This document shows, piece by piece, positions 11,140-21,521 of a stretch of DNA of 64,000 nt. The translations under genes and the position numbers were made by a program. Source of the DNA: Euglena gracilis (Eukaryota > Euglenida > Euglenophyceae > Euglenales); the NCBI GenBank assembly GCA_039621445.1, contig CP154954.1, forward strand, positions 50,075,847-50,139,846. Direction: 5' to 3'. The notes under the pieces were generated by a model. It was not told the DNA's origin and searched no databases. It saw only the letters and a list, made by a program, of their open reading frames with translations. How positions within the stretch are numbered: position 1 is the stretch's first letter; each line of letters opens with the position of its first letter.

Positions 11140-11290
11140 TTTAGTGCGTATCACCAAAATTTTTTTTTACGTATCACATGTATCACGGCCTGAAAATTAA
11201 TGTATCACATATGTATCACCAAAAAATCTTTAATGTATCACATACGTATCACCAAAAATTTTTTAATGTATCACATATGTATCACCAATT
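11140..11290. repeat. left subterminal repeat array, ATGTATCACATATGTATCACC
   Basis: About four units of TGTATCACATAYGTATCACC separated by A/T runs. Mirrored at the right end of the same element. Confidence 0.75.
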
Positions 11291-11722
11291 TTTTTAAGAA
11301 AATTTCACATTTTTACATCAAAATGTTTTTTCAGCTTCCTGTTCCACTTTTTATCCTTGTTTCTTTGCCTCTCTGCAGACACATGGAACATTTTTCTTGT
11401 GATAATGTTTTGGTGGACAACTGCTCGGAGCTGCGGAACGTAGAGCCACCAGTTCCGTATGGAATGGAAGAATGGCCGAGATTGGTAGCGTTTTGAAGCA
11501 TCCCGTGCCATGTGGTGTGCTATTTGCCATCATTTTCGTCAGAATCCAAAAGTGATGGGAACAGGTCAGAAACGGAATTCTCTTGCAATGCCAACAAAAG
11601 TCTACACTTAAATCACATAGCGAGGGAAAGTATCATCTTGCTGCAAATGCCATGTCGAATCGACCACAAACAGGTCTGACCCAATCTTTTATTCAGCTTC
11701 CGTCCGCACGAAGCTTTCGAAG

Positions 11723-11835
11723 TGAACGAAGCTTTCGGTAAGCGATTCCTTGCTTCACCATCCACAAAACAACTTTAAACAACATCTTTGCTTGCGGTAT
11801 CGAAGCAAGGAATCGCTTACCGAAAGCTTCGTTCA
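11723..11835. repeat. 34-bp perfect inverted repeat with 45-bp loop
   Basis: 11723-11756 is the exact reverse complement of 11802-11835 (core GGTAAGCGATTCCTTGCTTC). The right arm lies inside the 5' end of the ORF that begins at 11788, so an RNA from this element would fold into a strong hairpin over that start codon. Confidence 0.9.
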
Positions 11836-12267
11836 TTGTTGGATGGAGCATCGTCCTCTGATGGATTTTCTGTTTCCGATTCGAGTGGGGATTCCGTCAC
11901 AGAAAGTAGTCTTTCCGCTTCATCTGAAGAGAGTGGGGCGCAGGGGGACCTCGAATCCTCTGCAGAATCATCTTCTGTGGCATCAGTCGGGGTTGAGGAG
12001 GTTCTGAAAGAGATGTTGCCATTGGAGGTCGTTTCAACACAGAAGGAAGAAAGTGATTACTCTTGTCCATGGTTTGAGGAATTGTTGTCTCAGAATCCTG
12101 TATTCCGTCGTTTTGAAGGTTCCCTTCGAAAGGAAGGCTTTGACAGCAAGGAAACTTTTGGATTCATCACAATTGAGGACATGGCACGCATGGCAATTCC
12201 ACCGGGGGTGAGGCGTCTTATGGAAGACGTAAAGGGTCAGTTGGCAGTTTCATCCAGCACAGTGTAG
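11788..12267 (+). CDS. 159-residue ORF, Ser-rich with a SAM-like C-terminal segment
   Basis: The ORF begins MLAVSKQGIAYRKLR, passes through an acidic Ser-rich tract (residues about 23-75), then SCPWFEELLSQNPVFRR and ends with GFDSKETFGFITIEDMARM and GVRRLMEDV. The pattern of a helix, then ITIEDM, then a short IPPGVRRLM helix resembles SAM-like helical bundles, but no signature is decisive. Balanced codon use and lack of low-complexity frames support real coding, more than any other open frame in this stretch. It lies alone inside a hAT-like element without transposase, so it may be a captured host exon or an element-encoded accessory protein. The first 16 codons fall in the right arm of the 34-bp inverted repeat; a later start is possible. 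Confidence 0.5.
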   Translation: MLAVSKQGIAYRKLRSLLDGASSSDGFSVSDSSGDSVTESSLSASSEESGAQGDLESSAESSSVASVGVEEVLKEMLPLEVVSTQKEESDYSCPWFEELLSQNPVFRRFEGSLRKEGFDSKETFGFITIEDMARMAIPPGVRRLMEDVKGQLAVSSSTV

Positions 12268-12564
12268 AAAACTTCATGTCATCCCAACCAAAATGAAAAA
12301 ATAGCGGCTGAGAAGTTGCTGACAAAAAAAAATGACTGCCGGGGACCCGCCCAAAGAGAAAACCCCGTGCATCCCTCAAAAATGAAAAATAAAAGATGGC
12401 GGGACCTGCCTTGGCAGACAGGTCAGCACCACGGAAGTGGGGCTGGAGCAGCCATGGGACCTAAGTTCCTGAAGCCCGGGTGAGCGCCATCTTACGTTCC
12501 TCTGTGAATTTTTCATCTTACAAATTTGTGTTTCACAACTTTTATTATACGTTTCACCAAGGAG

Positions 12565-12700
12565 AATTTGTGTATCACATATGTATCACCAATTTTTTTT
12601 TAATGTATCACATATGTATCACCAAAAAAAATTTACTGTATCACATACGTATCACCAAAAAAAATTTAATGTATCACAGATACATTGTGATACGCACTAA
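12565..12700. repeat. right subterminal repeat array of the hAT-like element
   Basis: Units of GTATCACATATGTATCACC with A/T spacers, ending in GATACATTGTGATACGCAC. Confidence 0.75.
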
Positions 12701-12711
12701 ATGGCGGTCTG

Positions 12712-12719
12712 ATCCAGAA
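12712..12719. repeat. 8-bp target-site duplication ATCCAGAA, right
   Basis: Exact match to 11122-11129. Confidence 0.8.
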
Positions 12720-14367
12720 ACATCCAATGGCTAAGCCTTGTTTGGTTCTTGGTGCTTTGGCTGAAACAGAAATGCCAAAATTGTGCTTCGAAACCCTTTT
12801 TTGAAATTTTGCAACAAGACCTTATTAACATAAGTTATCCCCTGGTCTAGTAGGTCAAATTGGGCAACACCAATTATCAGGATGGGATTATTAATATCAA
12901 CCACAAAAATAACGAACATGGGGGGGGAGTGTCGAAAGGTTATGGATACCTATTTCGCCTAAGAATTGGAAAAGGTGGAAAGAAGTTCCTGTAATACCAA
13001 GATTTTCAAAGAAAATCTAATAAAAGAATAGTGAGATGGGTAAGTCTAGGGGGGATGCTTAGACAGGGGGGAGTTACAGAACAAAAACCCACCCCTAGAA
13101 TACCCCAAGAATCAAATAATTTTGGGACATTTTTGCCCAACCCCGGGGTCGGGCCCAGTTCCAGCCTGGCCTCTGTGGGGGCGGGGTTAGCCAGCCAGCC
13201 CAAATTTTCCAGCCTCTGACCTGGACCCCCCGGGGTGTTGTTAAATAACGCCCCGACAATGGCACTGGCTGCATCAATTGTAGAAAAAAAAACCAATCAT
13301 TTCCGTTTTGTTTACCAAGTTTCTCTCCCTTCCAAGAATCACTGTGCACAACTCTGGGCTTTGGTTTGCCAGCGCCAGGCAGCAGCCCCAGCCCCAGGTC
13401 GCGGTATCTCCCGAAGGGTTGTTCAACCTTCGGGGGAGGCAACCAAAATGCAGGGGAAACTCTTCACCCGCTTGGCCCACGATTTGCCTTCGTCTCGGGT
13501 GTCACCAACTGTATTCCCGTGAATGTCATAACCAATCTTCTCCAAATGATTGCCAGTCCCTCACCATAGGGGTGGGGGCATGATATGCACTGGGCATGGG
13601 GCCCGCTACAAGCGCGGGTTAAAATAAAAGGACCCCCCCGCCAATAGTGGCTGTCCGCTGCAAGCGCAACTCTTTGATGGTTATTCAAAAGAAAATCATA
13701 AAAATAGCATTTGCAGGGTCCAAGTGGAGAGGCGGCTATCTGCTATAAGTGCACCCATGCTTCGGTTGGGGGAGGGATGGTCACATTATTTTCTTTGCCA
13801 GGCAGGATGGGCCGAGTCGCCAGGCGCTGCCAAACGACGATGTCCCCAGTAATGGACCCGCCCTTCCCCAACCCTCCAACCCCCAACCCCCACCCCCTCC
13901 TCACACGGCAATGCCGCCCTCACCGCCGGGGCGATCCGAGGCAGGCAGGCGGCAGGCGAGGCGATTGGGACAGCCAATGCCAGACCCCCTGCGCCTGCCT
14001 TGTGACCCCCAGCCGTCGATCGGTGTCGAGCTATCCGGGCCAGCGGCGGGCTGGCATCGCTCTTTGGTGCCCCATCTTTTTCCGCTGCCCTGCCCTTTCG
14101 CCAATGCACCCCGGTCAGTTTTGAGCAGCAGAACATTGATTGCTGGTCCTGTGTTTTTGTTCCAAATCAGACAATCGAAGTTCAGGGTGCAACCGGACCA
14201 CCACATTTTTGGGGGGGCCACCCCCCATGGCAAAATATCTTTCCACAAAAACGAAAAAAAATGGAGATGGGCGGAGAGAAGACCACCGCAGGTCACATTT
14301 TTAGAATTGTAATCCCCAGAACCGACACAGAGAATGTGTGACTTTTGTCATGTTGGCAAGTGCATTA
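12720..14367. other. intergenic stretch, no gene recognised
   Basis: Contains a GGGTAAGTCTAGGGG/ATGCTTAGACAGGGG repeat at 13033-13073 and unassigned moderately GC-rich sequence at 13700-14130 that is open in several frames without a recognisable domain. Confidence 0.5.
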
Positions 14368-14418
14368 TGTGTGTGTGTCTGCTTGTGTGTGTGTGTGTGT
14401 GTGGTGTGTGTGTGTGTG

Positions 14419-14492
<74 letters not shown>
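14368..14492. repeat. (GT)n microsatellite, left side of a transposon insertion
   Basis: GT dinucleotides with few interruptions end exactly where CAAGCACCTATAG begins. The GT run resumes at 16424 after the mirrored TIR. Confidence 0.9.
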
Positions 14493-14493
<1 letters not shown>

Positions 14494-14719
14494 AAGCACC
14501 TATAGTAAAATGGCCGAAAATTAAATTTTGGGCGCTATAGGTGGGGGTCCCGAAAATGGCCGAAAATGGCCGAAAACGGCAGAAAATGGCTGAAAATGAG
14601 AAAAATTTGTTGCAGTTTTTTTCGAATTTTTTTACTTAACAGTTTCTTTTTCCCCGAGGGGCAATTTCAGTGCGATTGACTCTTGTCTCTTCTGTGCAGC
14701 CTCTCTTCTTTTGATTATT

Positions 14720-14835
14720 ATGCCTGGCCCTGCAACACATGCTGCTCAAAGAACCACCTCCGAAAGGGTTATTTGGGCCAAAGCCGAATGTTTTGATGGC
14801 ATTTCAGAAAATTTTGGTGACAAGGGCGATGCTGG
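14720..14835 (+). pseudogene. transposase-like N-terminal fragment, copy 1
   Basis: Reads MPGPATHAAQRTTSERVIW then AKAECFDGISENFGDKGDA. Compared with copy 2 at 15728 the peptide is largely conserved over about 35 residues, although the bases differ, so both once encoded protein. The Trp-x-Lys pattern fits the start of a BED-finger-type transposase region, but Cys/His ligands are not clear. Confidence 0.4.
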
Positions 14836-15089
14836 CATTTTTTTTGTATATTTTTGAAGAATTAAACACATTTTTGGGATAATTTCTCAACAAATCTCCA
14901 GTATTACACCCATCTTGGCCATTTTGGATCAATTTTTGTTAACGTTGGGCTATTTTGCACAGATTTGGCAAATATTGGGCCAATTGGGTCAATATGGGGC
15001 TTTTCGCGGTCAATTTTAGGTTTTTTGTGGTCATTTTTTGGGGGTTTCTGCGGTCATTTTGCTAGGTTGGGAATCAGTGGATGCAGTTG

Positions 15090-15380
15090 TTGCAGGTATT
15101 GGACAAGTTGCAGTGGATGCAGATGCTGAACAAGATGCAGACACTGGACAAGATGCAGATGCTGTACAAGATGCAGATGCTGGACAAGATGCGGATGTTG
15201 TACAAGATGCAGACATTGGACAAGATGCAGATGCTGTACAAGATGCAAATGCTGGACAAGATGTATATGTTGTTCAAGATGCAGACACTGGACAAGATGT
15301 AGACACTGGACAAGATGCAGATGCTGTACAAGATGCAGATGCTGGAGAAGATGCAGTGGATGCAGATACTGGACAAGATT
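15090..15380. repeat. 18-bp minisatellite (ACAAGATGCAGATGCTGG)
   Basis: About 16 units of 18 bases with substitutions at a few positions; units become irregular out to 15535. Because 18 is divisible by 3, one plus-strand frame stays open and reads QDADAV or QDADTG hexapeptides. Without conservation outside the array I treat it as a minisatellite rather than a gene. Confidence 0.8.
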
Positions 15381-15589
15381 AAGATCTTGACAAGATGCAG
15401 GTATTGGACAAGATGCACACACCAGACAAGATGCAGTGATTGCTGATGCAATGGATGCAGATATTGGACACGATGTAGCTGCTGGACAAGATGCGATGTT
15501 GAACAAGATGCAGATATTGGACAATTGGGTGAGCACATGATGTCAATCAATGTTGATGTCAATCAACATTGTGGGCCAATCATATGTTT

Positions 15590-15685
15590 GCTTGCTTTTG
15601 TTCTGCCGCTCAAGCTGAGCGCATTTTCTCCCAATTTCGCCATATCCAGATGGATGATCGTCTCAACATGCGGATGAAATTTTAG
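15590..15685 (+). pseudogene. hAT-family C-terminal dimerisation-like fragment
   Basis: The frame reads SAAQAERIFSQFRHIQMDD then RLNMRMKF and a TAG at 15683. The order Ser-Ala-x-x-x-Glu-Arg-x-Phe-Ser followed by Arg-Leu is the hallmark of the hAT dimerisation region near the end of hAT transposases. Only about 30 residues remain. It lies within TIR boundaries typical of hAT, which supports the call. Confidence 0.5.
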
Positions 15686-15727
15686 ATCAAGGTTTCTTTG
15701 ACGTCATGCCTCTCTTCTCCTGCCATT

Positions 15728-15860
15728 ATGCCTGACCGTGGAACACATGTTGCTCAAAGAACCACCTCCGAATGGGTTATTTGGGCCAAAGCCGATGGTT
15801 TCAACGACATTTCAGAAAATTGTGGTGACAAGGTGCAACCAGGCAAAGTATGTGAAGCTT
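15728..15860 (+). pseudogene. transposase-like N-terminal fragment, copy 2
   Basis: Reads MPDRGTHVAQRTTSEWVIW then AKADGFNDISENCGDKVQP. Homologous to 14720-14835, with the same ATG and 24 bases of similar leader. The frame stays open to 16090 but loses obvious character. Confidence 0.4.
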
Positions 15861-16059
15861 TTTTTTTTCTCCGTTAAAGGTGTGATTCCTGCATTAGGTT
15901 TATTGCACACAAGTGGATGGGATCTAACAGTGCCATCATCAAACAATGTTGTGGGGTATCAAGTTGGAATAGGTGAGGGGAAGTTGTTTGTGAAAAGCAT
16001 CCATGCCAAGGGGCTTGAAGAGAAAAGCACCAGTTTTGGTGTTGCCATCCACCATTGTG

Positions 16060-16227
16060 GTTTTTCTGTCATGCGCCAACCACTCTCATGAAGCGTCCCA
16101 AGGACCCCCAGCAAAAAAAAAGACCAAAGTGGACAAGAGCCTCTCTGGCAGGAAAAAAGAAGCTTATTCCCAAAACCTTGCATTTGCGTGTTGCAACAAA
16201 AAGCTCTTTGACCTGTTTAATCCCTGA
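16060..16227 (+). pseudogene. possible transposase middle fragment
   Basis: Reads CANHSHEASQGPPAKKKTK followed by AYSQNLAFACCNKKLFDLF and a stop. A basic linker followed by a helix with repeated aromatic residues resembles the segment after the BED finger in hAT transposases. Weak evidence. Confidence 0.3.
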
Positions 16228-16420
16228 GCACCCATTCCAAACGGACCTCTTTGGATGTGTTAGCTTGTCACAACTGCTTTCATGTTGACTGAATGATCAA
16301 AATGCATTGTTGGTATGAAAGAATTTTAGGCAGCTTTACCCCCCACCTATAAGAAAAGATGGCGGAAAATGGCCGAAAATGGCCGAAAATGACGAAAATC
16401 CGGGGGTCAACTCTAGGTGC

Positions 16421-16423
<3 letters not shown>

Positions 16424-16497
<74 letters not shown>
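16424..16497. repeat. (GT)n microsatellite, right side
   Basis: Uninterrupted GT dinucleotides between the two transposon ends at 16423 and 16500. Confidence 0.9.
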
Positions 16498-16498
<1 letters not shown>

Positions 16499-16499
16499 C

Positions 16500-19400
16500 A
16501 CTTAGGCGGCCTAATTCGCACTTAAGCTTTTTTCGTTTGATGCGCGCATTTGCGCAAATTTACGATTTTTTTGATTGTGCTCTGTTTCGGCTGTGAAGGT
16601 CAGGGGGGTGTGAAAACACGTGAACAAGAGAGTGCAAAAAACGATCGAAATTCTTAATTTGGCTGTGAGACCCCCGGGACTTTGGCGAAAAATGGTGGTT
16701 TTGAGGTGTGCCAAAATGGACTTTGTACGTCGAAACCCCCGGGACCTTGCCAGCCCAAAGGGAAAAAAACGCAAAAAAGCACCATAGGAACGGGACCTTT
16801 ACTGCCCCTGTTGCTTCTTTCGACTGTGTCCCCGAGTGTGTCCGAGCTGCCGGCTGTGTGCGTCCTGGGTGTTTGCTGGACTGCGTTGCTTGCGGCGCAC
16901 TGGTGTGGTGTTTTGGGGCTGTTTGTTGATGTGTAGGGAGGAGGTGCCGGGGGGTGTGGGTGTGGTGTGACCAAGCCGGCGACAAGGACACAGGGGAAGG
17001 AAGGTGAGTGTGGGGTGTTGGGGAAGGGATGCGCAGAGGGGGAAGGAACGGGGTCCGCAGGGAATGAAGGGAATAAAGGGGACGGGTGTCTCCCACCCAG
17101 CTTATACCCAGGACCCACACAACCAGTTGTGTGGCAAAGAACCCTGCAGAAGAAGCCCAACACTGGAAGGACAAAATTACGTTTGATGCGCGCAATTGCG
17201 CGCACCAACATGTTTATGTTGATGCGCGCAATTGCGCAAATAAACACAAACATGTCCTTCAAGGATTGGGCTTTGGTACCCATGAATTGACGCCGTTGAT
17301 AAACGATGTGACATAGAGGCCGTGATGGCACGGACTGACGGGCCATCCAGTTTGTGGGTTTGCCACACTGTTTGTCAACGCGCAAGCTTATGGGCGCAAA
17401 TGCGCGCATCAAACACAAAACATTTTTATGCGCGCATTTGCGCAAATGCGCGCATAAAAATGTTTTGTGTTTGATGCGCGCATTTGCGCAAATGAACGCA
17501 AAGAAGAACGGTGTGATGGAAACACAGCCGTCAAACGCCGACAGCGGAAGTGGTTTACTTGCGCATCTGCGCGCATCACGTTGTTTGTGGGCGCAAATGC
17601 GCAAATAAAACAGATGTAAATTGTTCAGTTTACATCTGTTTTATTTGCGCACTTGCGTCCATAAAACAACGTGATGCGCGCAAATGCGCAAGTAAACCAC
17701 CAATGGAGGAGCAATAAGTGACTTCCTATGGCGCTCCTACAGCCACCCTTAGTGGCTTCTGAGTGGATTCAACCCAAATGACTACACCGTCCCCTCCGGG
17801 ATATGGTGTTACGGTGCCGTTTTTGGACCATTGACAGGCCCGGCAAAAGATGGAGGCATAGCATCTTTTGATGGTGGGTGCACAGCCACCCAGTAACGGT
17901 GCACGTCCACCGGCACCAATTTTTGGTTCCCAAGGGCCCTGCGGCTGGCCTGCGGCCTCGGCTCCGCCGCTGCAGCCCCATCAGCTGCTGATGCTTCAGC
18001 ACCCAGCAGGCCAGCATCGACCTCCCCGGTGCAACGACACCCACCACAGCGGCCACGTTATACCCCGCCACCGGGGTGTAAGACTGGGGGACGACGTGGT
18101 GCCAGTGCATGGCAACCTGCAGCCGGAGAGAGGTAGCCCTCAAACACCCGTTTCTTTGGATGCAAGGGAGTGGTGAACCTTTACCACTGCATTGGGTGCG
18201 TCAAAGCGGTGGGACCCACTCCCCCAAATTATGCACAAAAACCGGTGTTTTTTTTTACATATTTCAAGGGAAAAATGGCAAAGAAAACCATAAAACGGAC
18301 TCCGGCCCGACACGTCCCGGGCATTTCAGGTGCCAAATTTTGTCTTCTTGTAACGCAGTCCTGTTGCACAAAAGGTGTCCAACAGTCACAGGTCGTTTGC
18401 ACGTCATCAATTCATTACATTTAACTGCCAAACGCATGACGCCAAAACAACAGGCCGTTCGGGCCGGGGAACAGCAGTGCACATGTACACACGCAAGGCA
18501 GGCAAATCTTGGCCAGGCAGATGCCGTGTTCCAGTGAACACTCCACACTGCCTCTCACTACCAATTTCATCACCACGTAATCTTGGTGCAAATCATTGGT
18601 TGGCGTGAGGAATTGCGTTCGCCAGCCGTCACGGAGCAGGAGATGGTATCCCACAGCTGATGTGTTTTTATGCGCGCATTTGCGCAAATAAACAAACTTT
18701 GTTTGTGTGCTCTAAGGGCACTACAAACACATCATTTTGAAGCGGTTTATTAACGTTTGATGTGCGCATTTGCGCAAATGCGCGCATCAACAAAAGTGTC
18801 TTTATTTGCGCAATTGCGCGCACCAACACGTCCATCACGTTTTTAAACCTTCTAGTTCATGGTCCTTATGATGTCTTTTAACATGGAAAGTAAACGTACG
18901 TGTTTGGTGGGCGGAAATGCGCGCATCAAACGCATTTGTTTATGTGCGCATTTGCGCAAATGCGCACATAAACAAATTTGTTGGTGCGCGCATTTGCGCC
19001 CATAAACACGTCATTTTATCATCATCGGTGGACGTTTTATTTGCGCAAATGCGCGCATCAAACACGATTGTTTTATTTGCGCAATTGCGCCCATAAACAC
19101 ACATCAGTTGCGTGATGACTGGCTCACGTAGTCTGTGTGTCTGTGGTGGTGTGATCTAGTGAGACTCAGTGTGTTCTCACCGGTGGCGGCAGTATCACAG
19201 CCAGTTCAGCCAGCACGTCAGCACCGTTTCCAAGTGTCGTTACAAGGGGTGTGTGCCTCTCTCCCGTTTGATGTACAACAGCACAAGTCTCACTCTCAGC
19301 CCTATTAACGTCACCTGGTAAGCAGCATGCACACCAGACCACTGGCAGTCAATCCCCTCCAGTGGAGGGGTGTAACGGTTCTTAAATCGTGTTCTGGGTG

Positions 19401-19500
19401 TCAGGGTACAGGGTCCCAGGGGTTACAAAAAAATGGTAAATTTGCGCAATTGCGCGCATCAAAAGGAAAAAAGCTTAAGTGCGAATTCGGCCGCCTAAGT
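16500..19500. mobile_element. 3.0-kb element with long TIRs and many TTTGCGCAAA palindromes
   Basis: The left end ACTTAGGCGGCCTAATTCGC, continuing CACTTAAGCTTTTTTC and GATGCGCGCATTTGCGCAAATTTAC, is mirrored at the right end with few mismatches over about 65 bases. A 3-bp GCC on both sides (16497-16499 and 19501-19503) may be the TSD. Inside are more than ten copies of GCGCGCATTTGCGCAAATGCG or halves of it, at about 17180-17245, 17385-17490, 17560-17695, 18665-18690, 18755-18830, 18905-19000 and 19030-19100. No transposase frame is recognisable. A relic of a related end is at 43240-43300. Superfamily not assigned. Confidence 0.8.
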
Positions 19501-19559
19501 GCCATCTTCAGGTCAGGTCAGATGCCAGAGGACCTGGAACGTGACAGTTTCCGGGGAGG

Positions 19560-19569
19560 GGTTGTGCCC
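19560..19569. repeat. 10-bp target-site duplication GGTTGTGCCC, left
   Basis: Exact match to 19992-20001. Confidence 0.8.
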
Positions 19570-19991
19570 AGGCTTTTGCTCCAGGGATTGCAGTACCCCC
19601 CCCCCAGGGGTTGGACTGCAGCTAGTCCAAATTTGGCTAGTGGGTTTTCTATCAGACCTCCCCCCCGGGGGGGTCTGCTAGCAGGGCTAGGTAGTGGAAA
19701 AATTTTTCCCAGTGACCGGCGCGAAGCGCCGAAAATTTTTTTTGGACCCCCAAAGGGCCAAAAATGTCCGTTTTTGGCCATTTTGGCAATTTTTGGAACA
19801 AAATCAGCCAAAAACCTGGTAAAAATCTCATTTTGCGCGCCGGAGGAAAAATTTTTTTCCAGTCCGGGGGAACCCCGGACCCCCCCCCCCCCGGGGGGGA
19901 GGGGGGTCTAGCTAGTCCATTTTTTCCAGTGTCTAGCTGATTGGCTAGCCAGTACCCCCCCCCCCCCCCCCGGGTCCTTAAGCAAAAGCCT
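19570..19991. mobile_element. MITE with 10-bp TSD (CTAGTCC / TTAAGCAAA family)
   Basis: Ends AGGCTTTTGCT and AGCAAAAGCCT are exact inverted repeats of 11 bases, flanked by the 10-bp TSD GGTTGTGCCC. The body has CTAGTCCAAATTTGGCTAG blocks, the hairpin core CCGGCGCGAAGCGCCG (19716-19731) and poly-C/poly-G tracts. A 9-11 bp TSD is the usual range for Mutator-like elements; the superfamily is inferred from that alone. Non-coding, 422 bp. Confidence 0.8.
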
Positions 19992-20001
19992 GGTTGTGCC
20001 C
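19992..20001. repeat. 10-bp target-site duplication GGTTGTGCCC, right
   Basis: See the left copy at 19560-19569. Confidence 0.8.
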
Positions 20002-20466
20002 GCACAACTCCTCTCCAATCCTCTTCTGTTTGATGTCAGTGAGCACGCCGCTGAGGGCATCTGCAATGGCAGCGAATCGCCTTTGCTGACTGGTGGTCTC
20101 CTGCCTGACTCGTGTCTTCTTGGGAGCTATATCAGCCCCGATGTCACTCCAAGTATTCCTGCTGTCTGCCTGGAGCTCCTGGCTTCCCGCAATTGACATT
20201 TCTGTTTGGCCAAAGAAGACTGATTCTCGCGAACTGTGCAGTGATTCCGCTGCGTCATTGCTTATTCATTTCTTTCTGGTCCGACCACTCCCCCAACGTA
20301 CGGGAAACCCTCTTTTCCTTCCCTGATTTCGAGTGATCCCTGGACATTTTTTCGGAGGTCTCTCCATGATTTGGTTGGACAATTTTCTTGTTGTCCAATG
20401 ATGGGGGGGTATCAGTAGGAGGAGGTTCGAGCTCGAACGTTCGACCTCGAACCTCCTCGAACGTTT

Positions 20467-20503
20467 TTAAGCCCCCCCCCGTTCGAGGGGGGGGGGGCTT
20501 AAA
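20467..20503. repeat. perfect palindrome TTAAGCCCCC-GTTCGA-GGGGGCTTAA
   Basis: A long hairpin of C and G runs closing on TTCGA next to the minisatellite array. Confidence 0.7.
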
Positions 20504-20975
20504 ATCCTCCTCGAACGACCTCGAACGACATTCGAGGAGGATATTGATCCTCCTCGAACGACCTCGAACGACATTCGAGGAGGATATTGATCCTCCTCGA
20601 ACGACCTCGAACGACGTTCGAGGAGGATATTGATCCTCCTCGAACGACCTCGAACGACATTCGAGGAGGATGTTGATCCTCCTCGAACGACCTCGAACGA
20701 CATTCGAGGAGGATTTTGATCCTCCTCGAACGACCTCGAACGACATTCGAGGAGGATCTCGATCCTCCTCGAACGACCTCGAACGACATTCGAGGAGGAT
20801 TTTGATCCTCCTCGAACGACCTCGAACGACATTCGAGGAGGATATTGATCCTCCTCGAACGACCTCGAACGACATTCGAGGAGGATATTGATCCTCCTCG
20901 AACGACCTCGAACGTCACTCGAGGAGGATATTGATCCTCCTCGAACGACCTCGAACGACATCTCGATCCTCCTTC
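20504..20975. repeat. 43-bp minisatellite array 1 (CCTCCTCGAACGACCTCGAA)
   Basis: About 11 units of 43 bases. Each unit contains the palindrome TTCGAGGAGGAT-AT-TGATCCTCCTCGAA. Since 43 is not a multiple of 3, three consecutive units are read in three frames, giving a 43-residue peptide repeat that is open in all three minus-strand frames. That is a property of the array, not evidence of a gene. Confidence 0.9.
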
Positions 20976-21357
20976 TATGTACATGCATTCAGGTATCAGT
21001 TGCAATTTTTTATGGGAGTTTGTTACTATTGTTTATTGTTCTTCAGTCTGCTTGTTTGTTTCAAAAGCAAAGACCAGGGAGGAGAGAGAGAGAGGATGCC
21101 GAGATAATATCTGATGTTATTTGAAGGAATAGGGTTAGGGTAAAGATATCATGCCCAATGGTTGTCACCATCCCGCTCATCGTTGTCATATTTCCCCCTA
21201 CAGGGGACCCAGCAAGTTTGCTTGTTCTTTTCTTATGCAGGAATGCATCAAAAATATTCCCATACCAAGACAATTTCTCAGGTTATTAGAAGGAATAGGG
21301 TTAGGGTAAAGATTTCATCCCCAACGGTTTTCACCATCCCGCTCATCGTTGTTATAT

Positions 21358-21521
21358 TTCCCTCTACAGGGGACCCAGCGAACCCAAAGAGTCGCCCAAC
21401 TAGGGTTAAAAACATGGGGGGACCCGAGCGAGGCGCCGAAGGCGCCGAGCGAGGGTCCCCCCATGTGTATTAACCCTAGTTGGGCGACTCTTTGGGGTAG
21501 CTGGTACCCTGTAGGGGGAAA
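21358..21521. mobile_element. foldback element, copy 1
   Basis: Arms of about 75 bases (CCCTCTACAGGGGACC ... AACCCAAAGAGTCGCCCAAC) fold back on themselves around GGCGCCGAAGGCGCC. Copies at 21923-22086, 22329-22410 (left half only) and 32027-32186. Confidence 0.7.

Larger units (their letters stand above)
11130..12711. mobile_element. hAT-like non-autonomous DNA transposon carrying an ORF
   Basis: Termini are CAGACCTCCATTTAGTGCG and the near-complement CGCACTAAATGGCGGTCTG (one mismatch over 25 bases), flanked by a perfect 8-bp TSD ATCCAGAA. An 8-bp TSD and a TIR starting with CAG are typical of the hAT superfamily. Inside each end lie subterminal arrays of GTATCACATATGTATCACC (11140-11290 and 12565-12700), likely transposase binding sites. 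There is no hAT transposase; the only credible ORF is the 159-codon one at 11788-12267. The element is 1582 bp. Confidence 0.85.
14493..16423. mobile_element. decayed hAT-like transposon inserted in a GT microsatellite
   Basis: The left end CAAGCACCTATAG and right end CTCTAGGTGCTTG are inverted and both outer sides are GT repeats, consistent with an 8-bp TSD TGTGTGTG that the microsatellite makes uninformative. The TIR matches the independent element at 38744-39828 (CAGGCACCTATGG). AATGGCCGAAAATGGCCG strings lie inside both ends. The interior keeps two diverged copies of a transposase-like N-terminus and one hAT-dimerisation-like C-terminus. The interior order (N fragment, minisatellite, C fragment, second N fragment) shows rearrangement or nesting. 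Confidence 0.65.
19510..20199 (-). pseudogene. small minus-strand ORF split by a MITE (uncertain)
   Basis: From 20199 downward the minus frame reads MSIAGSQELQADSRNTWSD then QRRFAAIADALSGVLTDIK and ELCGHN. The MITE at 19570-19991 entered within GGTTGTGCCC, and beyond it the frame continues as NPSPETVTFQVLWHLT and a stop. The peptide has mixed composition, unlike nearby frames, but I do not recognise a family. It could be a remnant of a larger gene continuing to the right. Confidence 0.25.

Noticed and set aside
15038-15382. ORF of Asp/Ala/Gln hexapeptide repeats
   Set aside because: The 18-bp unit keeps any frame open. No start context, no unique sequence and irregular units on both sides.
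16500-19500. CRISPR array
   Set aside because: Repeats are palindromic and irregularly spaced, inside a TIR-bounded eukaryotic element, with no spacers of even length and no cas genes.
20255-20988. Minus-strand ORFs of about 170-206 codons
   Set aside because: Products of the 43-bp minisatellite; three frames are open at once, and composition follows the repeat.
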